From positions 1 through 17,958 of the forward strand of contig JANOYV010000190.1 of assembly GCA_031429105.1 (NCBI GenBank): a DNA stretch of 17,958 bases. Direction: 5' to 3'. The position numbers and the translations under genes are program-made. The notes under the pieces were generated by a model. The model searched no databases and had not been told where the DNA came from. It saw only the letters and a program-made list of their open reading frames with translations. Shown one piece after another: positions 13,429 through 17,958 of the stretch (within the stretch, counting starts at the first letter, position 1; each line of letters opens with the position of its first letter). The DNA is from JAKFWF01 sp031429105 (GTDB lineage Bacteria > Pseudomonadota > Alphaproteobacteria > Rhizobiales > Hyphomicrobiaceae).

Positions 13429-15447
13429 ATGTTCAAGAAGATACTGATTGCCAATCGCGGCGAGATCGCTTGCCGGATCATCAGAACTGCCAAAGGGATG
13501 GGGATCAAGACCGTCGCCGTCTATTCCGACGCCGACCGCGACGCCATGCACGTCGAAATGGCGGACGAAGCCGTACACATCGGCCCGGCCGCCGCATCCG
13601 AGTCCTATCTCGTGATCGACAAGATTATAGCAGCAGCCAAGCAAACCGGCGCCGAGGCGATCCACCCCGGCTACGGCTTCTTGTCGGAGCGCGAAGCGTT
13701 CGCGGTGGCTCTTGCCAAGGCCGGCATCGTCTTTATTGGGCCTAACCCCGGCGCAATTGCTGCCATGGGCGACAAGATCGAGAGTAAGAAAGCAGCCGCC
13801 AAGGCCAAGGTCTCGACCGTTCCCGGCTACCTCGGCGAAATCGCCGACGTCGCCCAAGCCACCAAGATTGCCGACGAAATCGGCTATCCAGTGATGATCA
13901 AGGCGTCGGCAGGCGGTGGCGGCAAAGGCATGCGCATTGCCCACTCGCGCGCCGAAGTTGCCGATGGATTCAACTCATCACGCAGTGAAGCCAAGTCGTC
14001 GTTTGGCGACGACCGCGTCTTTATCGAGAAGTTCATCGTCAACCCGCGCCATATCGAAATCCAGGTATTGGGCGATAAGCACGGCAACGTCATTTATCTC
14101 GGCGAGCGCGAATGCTCGATCCAACGCCGCAACCAAAAGGTGATTGAGGAAGCGCCCTCGCCACTACTTGACGAGGTCACCCGCCGCAAAATGGGCGAGC
14201 AGGCGGTCGCACTCTCCAAGGCCGTCGGTTACGACAGCGCTGGCACGGTCGAATTCGTTGCCGGCCAGAACCGCTCATTCTTCTTCCTCGAAATGAACAC
14301 GCGGCTCCAGGTTGAGCACCCCGTTACGGAGCTGATCACAGGCGTCGATCTTGTCGAACAGATGATCCGGGTGGCAGCTGGCGAAAAACTTTCGATCAAA
14401 CAGTCGGACGTCAAGTTGAAGGGTTGGGCCGTCGAAAGCCGCATCTATGCCGAAGACCCTAATCGCAGCTTCCTGCCCTCGATTGGCCGCCTCGTGAAGT
14501 ATCGCCCGCCGCGCGAGGGGACCGCCAACGGCATCACCGTGCGCAACGACACCGGCGTTGGCGAGGGCGGCGAAATTTCGATGTTCTACGACCCGATGAT
14601 CGCCAAGCTCGTGACCCACGCGAGCACGCGAACTGCTGCAATCGATGCCCAGGCCGAGGCGCTCGATGCCTTCTACATCGATGGCATTCAGCACAACATT
14701 CCGTTTCTGACCGCCATCATGCAGCACCCGCGCTGGCGCGCCGGCACCATATCGACAGGCTTCATTGCCGAGGAATATCCAGGCGGCTTCAAGCCACGCG
14801 TGGCGGCAGGCTTCGAAATCGAGCTCTTGGCTGGCGTCGCGGCCGCGATCGATCATCTGCACAACAACCGCCGCCGTGACATCACCGGCCAGATGGGTGG
14901 CTCGAATGTCCGTTTTGCCTCGCGCCGGGTGGTGCATCTGGGGTCGGCGGCGCAACGTCTCGACGTCACCGGCGGCAACGGCTATCCGACCTACGTGACG
15001 TTTATCGATGCCGCCGGCAGGGCCGGTCGCAGCCTCGAAATCGTCTCCGCGTGGTGGCCAGGCGAACCGGTGTGGACCGGCACTGTCGATGGCAAAACGG
15101 CAGCCGTCCAGATCCGCCCGCTGCTTAATGGCTACGACCTGCGCTATCGCGGCATCCAAGTGGCCGCTCGCGTATTCACCGAGCGGGAAGCCGCGATGGC
15201 AGCCTTGATGCCGGAAAAGGTTGCAGCCGACATGAGCCGCTTCCTGTTGTGTCCAATGCCGGGCCTGATCAAAGCGATCCACGTTTCGGATGGCCAGGAT
15301 GTGAAAGCTGGCGATAACCTCGCCGTCGTAGAAGCGATGAAGATGGAAAACATCCTCAAAGCCGAGCGCGACGCCAAGGTCAAAATCGTCCGCGCCAAGG
15401 CGGGCGAAAGCCTCGCGGTCGATGCCGTGATCATGGAGTTTGTATGA
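13429..15447 (+). CDS. pccA: Propionyl-CoA carboxylase alpha subunit (biotin carboxylase/BCCP)
   Basis: PccA carboxylates its own biotin with ATP and bicarbonate; the PccB partner then transfers CO2 to propionyl-CoA, giving methylmalonyl-CoA. From the ATG at 13429 (672 residues): biotin carboxylase N-domain (MFKKILIANRGEIACRIIRT), HPGYGFLSE (79-87), the ATP-grasp glycine loop GGGGKGM (162-168), EMNTRLQVEH (288-297), then a biotin carboxylase C-domain. A middle BT region (about 490-600) follows, as in true PccA rather than AccC. The C-terminal biotinyl domain has EAMKMEN with biotin on K638. The frame is open back to 13060, but that extension has no domain character and TTGGGGA sits just before the chosen ATG. 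pccB is not within the window. Methylcrotonyl-CoA carboxylase alpha is a close alternative; domain layout and length favour PccA. Confidence 0.92.
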   Translation: MFKKILIANRGEIACRIIRTAKGMGIKTVAVYSDADRDAMHVEMADEAVHIGPAAASESYLVIDKIIAAAKQTGAEAIHPGYGFLSEREAFAVALAKAGIVFIGPNPGAIAAMGDKIESKKAAAKAKVSTVPGYLGEIADVAQATKIADEIGYPVMIKASAGGGGKGMRIAHSRAEVADGFNSSRSEAKSSFGDDRVFIEKFIVNPRHIEIQVLGDKHGNVIYLGERECSIQRRNQKVIEEAPSPLLDEVTRRKMGEQAVALSKAVGYDSAGTVEFVAGQNRSFFFLEMNTRLQVEHPVTELITGVDLVEQMIRVAAGEKLSIKQSDVKLKGWAVESRIYAEDPNRSFLPSIGRLVKYRPPREGTANGITVRNDTGVGEGGEISMFYDPMIAKLVTHASTRTAAIDAQAEALDAFYIDGIQHNIPFLTAIMQHPRWRAGTISTGFIAEEYPGGFKPRVAAGFEIELLAGVAAAIDHLHNNRRRDITGQMGGSNVRFASRRVVHLGSAAQRLDVTGGNGYPTYVTFIDAAGRAGRSLEIVSAWWPGEPVWTGTVDGKTAAVQIRPLLNGYDLRYRGIQVAARVFTEREAAMAALMPEKVAADMSRFLLCPMPGLIKAIHVSDGQDVKAGDNLAVVEAMKMENILKAERDAKVKIVRAKAGESLAVDAVIMEFV

Positions 15448-15500
15448 TTTGGGGGGAAGGGGGCGTAGTCACCGTCCGGGCCATCTAGGACATTAAACCT

Positions 15501-16766
15501 TTGACCGATGCCTTGATCATCAACAACCCTACCGTCAACGGTGGTGAGCCGACCCTCGGTGGCACCAGCATAACGGTTGGCACACTCGTGACGCGCGCCT
15601 ACGCCGAGGGCTTGGATGCGGTGATGGCAATCGCGTCCCCCCCGCTCACCCCGGAAGCGGTCGACGTGGCGCTGAGCTATTGCGCCAAGCGCAGCTGCGA
15701 TGAGGCCGCGATCTATTGCACCGGCTGCCGCCTGCGCACCGAACAGGACGGCATCACGTCCATCGATGCGTATCTGGCGCAGTATTCGACAACCCGGCTT
15801 GCGGGCTCCGGCCTTGAGGTGCGCGGCCCCGGTTCGATTCCCGCGCCAACGCCGCCGCCCACCATGGATGCGCTGGCGCGATCATGGCGCGGCGAGGAGA
15901 TCTACTATCTCGCCCGCCGGGTGATCCGCCGCCGCAAGCAGCAACTCGAACCGCGCCCGAAGCGGATGGCTGGCAACCTCGACGCCGGGCCGACGCCCGC
16001 GATGATCCTCGTGCGCCCGCAGTTGGCCGACAACATCGGCATGGTCGCGCGCGCCATGGCAAACTTCGGCCTGGAGGATTTGCGCCTCGTGGCCCCACGT
16101 GACGGCTGGCCGAACGAGAAAGCGCTGGTGGCAGCGGCCGGTGCCGACTTCATCATTGATGCAGCACCTGCCTTCCCGACGCTCGCCGAATCGATGGGCG
16201 ACCTCAACTACGTGGTGGCAACCACCGCCCGCCAGCGCGATTTGACGAAGCCGGTACTGACGCCCGAGCAGGCGGTCACTGAGATCACTCGGCGGATGGG
16301 CGAAGGGCAACGCTGCGGCGTACTGTTTGGACCAGAGCGCACCGGCCTCGATGGCGATGAAGTCGCCGTTGCTGACGCCATTGTGATGGCGCCTGTTAAC
16401 CCACGTTTTGCCTCGCTCAACCTTGCTCAGGCAGCGCTTCTCTTCGGCTACGAATGGATGAAGGCCTCGCAGCGCGGCACACTTGGCCGTGTCACAACCT
16501 TTGAGCAGCCGCTTGAGACAGGCCTGCGCACGCGCGGATCGGAGCCCGCCACCAAGGAGGAATTGCTTGGCTTTATCGGTCATTTGAAGGGTGAATTGGA
16601 GCGGCTCGGCTTCTTCAACGAAAACCACAAGCGTCAAGCGGTGATGCGCAATATCCACAGTATGTTTGCGCGGATGGATGCGACAGAGCAGGAAGTGCGC
16701 ACGTTGCGTGGCATTGTCGCCACGCTTGCCAAGGGCAAAGGGCCCGCACGCAAACCGTCCACATGA
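15501..16766 (+). CDS. trmJ: DUF433-like/TrmJ fusion: tRNA 2'-O-methyltransferase
   Basis: The C-terminal part (from about residue 156) is a SpoU/TrmJ SPOUT methyltransferase that methylates the 2'-O of the wobble-region nucleotide 32 in tRNAs with SAM. Motif 1 is ADNIGMVARAMANFGLEDLR (176-195), motif 2 CGVLFGPERTGL (272-283), and motif 3 APVNPRFASLNLAQA (297-311). The first ~90 residues instead resemble DUF433: EPTLGGTSITVGTLVTRAYA and SPPLTPEAVDVALSYCA. This is followed by four cysteines (C61, C66, C73, C76; C-x4-C-x6-C-x2-C) that could bind zinc, and a Pro-rich then Arg-rich linker. The TTG start at 15501 has AGGA 10 nt upstream, and no in-frame ATG precedes M42. A separate TrmJ could start at M156 (ATG at 15966), but the frame is open throughout and no good ribosome binding site precedes it. 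Confidence 0.88.
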   Translation: MTDALIINNPTVNGGEPTLGGTSITVGTLVTRAYAEGLDAVMAIASPPLTPEAVDVALSYCAKRSCDEAAIYCTGCRLRTEQDGITSIDAYLAQYSTTRLAGSGLEVRGPGSIPAPTPPPTMDALARSWRGEEIYYLARRVIRRRKQQLEPRPKRMAGNLDAGPTPAMILVRPQLADNIGMVARAMANFGLEDLRLVAPRDGWPNEKALVAAAGADFIIDAAPAFPTLAESMGDLNYVVATTARQRDLTKPVLTPEQAVTEITRRMGEGQRCGVLFGPERTGLDGDEVAVADAIVMAPVNPRFASLNLAQAALLFGYEWMKASQRGTLGRVTTFEQPLETGLRTRGSEPATKEELLGFIGHLKGELERLGFFNENHKRQAVMRNIHSMFARMDATEQEVRTLRGIVATLAKGKGPARKPST

Positions 16767-16931
16767 CCTGCCATGATTAAGCCTACTTTGGAGTCGACCC
16801 CGTGAGCAGAGCGCGATAGTGCACGGCCAACTCTGAAAATACCGTGCGACTTGCAATCAAAGGGCCTGAACATTTTTTTCAACGACAGGCTATGCGCGCA
16901 CCATCATTGATTTAGCGGGGGCAGGAACCAA

Positions 16932-17609
16932 ATGCCGATGGCGACTTTCATGCGAAAACAGATCTGCGGCGGGCTGTTGGCAGCGTTCACACTGTCAGCG
17001 ACAGCAGGCGCGACGTGCGCGCAGGACATCAGCGAGAACACCGTCAAGGCATTCATGAACTATGCCTGGACAATGACGCCCGCCAAGTTCACCAAGCCGG
17101 ATGGCAAGGTGGTTGAGATCGACAAGAAACAACGCGAGAAGATCGAAGTCAGCGTTGACGTCGGCCGCGAGATCATTCGAGCCGGTCGCATGACGGCGCA
17201 CGCCCAGCTCTGCGATCTGACGGAACTGCAAGTGCTCAACTATCGCTCGCTGATGAAGCGGGAGTCGGAGAAGAAAAAGTGGTCCGAGCCGCAGATGATT
17301 TACATCAACCAGCTGCACCTCACGACCGTGATGTTGCTGACCGGCAAGATTAAGGAAATCGTCGAAGGCGATGGCGGCGAAAAGCGCCCCGTGGTCGAGG
17401 ACACACGCGCTGCCGATGCTAAATCGTGCACCGATGAACAGCGCAAGAAGGTCAGTGATTTGATTACCGCCTACATCAAGTCAGGCCCGCCGGTGTCGAT
17501 CGATAGCGTGGCACCGGCACCGGGCGCTCCGACGGCGGCAGCACCGCCCGCTGTTGCACCGTCGGCTACGGCAACACCCGCCGCTGCGCCTGCGCCTAAG
17601 AAACCTTAA
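16932..17609 (+). CDS. Exported hypothetical protein with Ala/Pro-rich tail
   Basis: The ATG at 16932 has AGGA 5 nt upstream. Residues 1-31 are a signal peptide (TFMRKQICGGLLAAF hydrophobic core, cleavage near CAQ). The mature domain (32-185) is mostly helical and charged, with two cysteines (C94 in AQLCDL and C166 in KSCTDE) that could form a disulfide. The last 40 residues are an Ala/Pro/Thr-rich low-complexity tail ending in KKP, likely a linker towards the cell wall or outer membrane. I do not recognise a family. A 165-nt gap separates it from trmJ and hairpins follow the stop. Confidence 0.78.
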   Translation: MPMATFMRKQICGGLLAAFTLSATAGATCAQDISENTVKAFMNYAWTMTPAKFTKPDGKVVEIDKKQREKIEVSVDVGREIIRAGRMTAHAQLCDLTELQVLNYRSLMKRESEKKKWSEPQMIYINQLHLTTVMLLTGKIKEIVEGDGGEKRPVVEDTRAADAKSCTDEQRKKVSDLITAYIKSGPPVSIDSVAPAPGAPTAAAPPAVAPSATATPAAAPAPKKP

Positions 17610-17646
17610 CAAGGTTGCAGCGACGACCGGTACGCGTCGGTCGTCG
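17602..17646 (+). terminator. Two hairpins ending the exported-protein gene
   Basis: AACCTT-AAC-AAGGTT (17602-17616) overlaps the stop codon. It is followed by CGACGACCG/CGGTCGTCG, a perfect 9-bp stem with an 8-nt loop (17621-17646). No T-tract follows, so termination is plausible but not classical. Confidence 0.5.
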
Positions 17647-17689
17647 TATCGAACTTAGGTCCGGCATCGATCAGCCACCATTTGAGGTG

Positions 17690-17718
17690 TTGACGATAGC
17701 TCGGACCACACGTATGAG
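17690..17718 (+). promoter_or_regulatory. Predicted rpsD promoter
   Basis: TTGACG (17690-17695) and TATGAG (17713-17718) are separated by exactly 17 bases, a good sigma-70-type pair. Transcription would start near 17725, about 168 nt upstream of the rpsD ATG, leaving a long structured leader. Confidence 0.55.
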
Positions 17719-17724
17719 ACACCG

Positions 17725-17893
17725 ATGCGCGGGCTTAACGGCCCGCGTTTTGTTTGCGCGCCTGTGATGCCGGGTCTTCTCCGTTCATCTGTCGGCCGTG
17801 GGTGTGAGCCCAACGGCAAAGGAAGGGGCGCTCCAATCTGCAATCGGGACGCGTGGGCCAAAGGCCGCGCCGCCCAAACTTGGAGTGCTAGAT
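17725..17893 (+). other. Structured rpsD leader with sequestered Shine-Dalgarno
   Basis: Three helices lie between the promoter and rpsD. First, CGCGGGC (17728-17734) and GCCCGCG (17741-17747) form a 7-bp stem followed by TTTTGTTT, a terminator-like hairpin almost at the predicted 5' end. Second, GCCGT plus GGG pair with CCC and ACGGC (17795-17817) with one bulged A. Third, GGCGCTCCAA (17827-17836) pairs with TTGGAGTGCT (17880-17889) over 10 bp with two G-U pairs, enclosing a nested hairpin (17846-17875) built of GGG/CCC, GCG/CGC and GGCC/GGCC with an AAA loop. The last helix covers the ribosome binding site GGAG. This resembles ribosomal-protein autoregulatory leaders, with S4 the expected ligand; that is an inference. 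Confidence 0.5.
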
Positions 17894-17958
17894 ATGACGA
17901 AACGCGTCACTGCAAAACATAAGATTGACCGTCGCCTTGGCGAGAACATCTGGGGCCG
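17894..17958 (+). CDS. rpsD: 30S ribosomal protein S4, N-terminal fragment
   Basis: The 21 codons before the window edge read MTKRVTAKHKIDRRLGENIW then G, matching the alphaproteobacterial S4 start (KxKIDRRxGxNIWGRPKSP). S4 binds 16S rRNA early in 30S assembly and is a translational autoregulator in other bacteria. GGAG lies 8 nt before the ATG and is buried in the predicted leader helix. The gene continues beyond the window. Confidence 0.93.
   Translation, partial: MTKRVTAKHKIDRRLGENIWG

Noticed and set aside
14275..15282. Long minus-strand ORF opposite pccA
   Set aside because: It is a GC-rich shadow of pccA with His/Asp/Gly-biased composition and no domain; the plus-strand protein is unambiguous.
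15805..15845. tRNA T-arm-like sequence (GGTTCGATTCC) with CTTGAGGT before it inside the DUF433-TrmJ linker
   Set aside because: The flanking stems do not pair, no acceptor or D-arm can be built, and the frame is coding; a tRNA remnant or attachment site is not supported.
15882..16856. Long minus-strand ORF opposite trmJ
   Set aside because: It is an antisense shadow of conserved SPOUT motifs with no family resemblance of its own.
1..17958. CRISPR array, insertion sequence or prophage
   Set aside because: I saw no regularly spaced repeats, transposase, integrase or phage structural genes in any frame.

Overview
The window reads as a chromosomal segment of an alphaproteobacterium, most likely of the order Hyphomicrobiales (Rhizobiales). 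The grounds are GC-rich DNA with GC-ending codons, the alphaproteobacterial form of the S4 N-terminus, an alphaproteobacterial-type PccA and TrmJ, and several short secreted proteins of kinds I associate with that group. The order is an inference; no rRNA is present. Most genes are housekeeping or metabolic. I see no IS element, prophage or CRISPR array. The only classical accessory element is a TacA/TacT-type toxin-antitoxin pair.

Layout. 1-433: possible tail of an upstream gene, then tRNA-Leu(GAG) on the minus strand. 434-1147: lipB. 1267-2044: two small minus-strand genes, a Cys-containing exported protein and a 28-residue Lys/Ala peptide with a strong ribosome binding site, then an intergenic region holding a plus-strand terminator-like hairpin and an ATC-N9-GAT palindrome in front of a LysR regulator (2045-2893). 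2917-6029: a minus-strand run of SDR oxidoreductase, YceI-like periplasmic protein and gamma-glutamyltransferase. 6160-9022: three paralogous genes for small secreted proteins carrying four copies of one gap-free helical module. The first and third share an upstream sequence and a terminator stem, and the toxin-antitoxin pair sits between the first and second. 9087-10253: an M19 dipeptidase, convergent with a two-gene glycosyltransferase operon (11892-10257). 12026-13012: an unrecognised internally duplicated protein closed by a perfect hairpin. 13013-13428: a structured leader with a 35-codon ORF before pccA (13429-15447). 15501-16766: a DUF433-like domain fused in frame to TrmJ. 16932-17609: an exported Ala/Pro-tailed protein. 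17690-17958: promoter, structured leader and first 21 codons of rpsD.

How the genes relate. Much of the window is unlinked housekeeping: lipoylation, odd-chain acyl-CoA and propionate carboxylation, tRNA methylation and ribosome assembly. GGT and the M19 peptidase could both process small peptides or glutathione-type compounds, but they are not in one operon. The parts most worth a second look are the duplicated secreted-protein transcription units with their common TGAAC-based upstream element, the DUF433-Cys4-TrmJ fusion, and the structured leaders of rpsD (Shine-Dalgarno sequestered in a helix) and pccA (mutually exclusive stems overlapping a short ORF).
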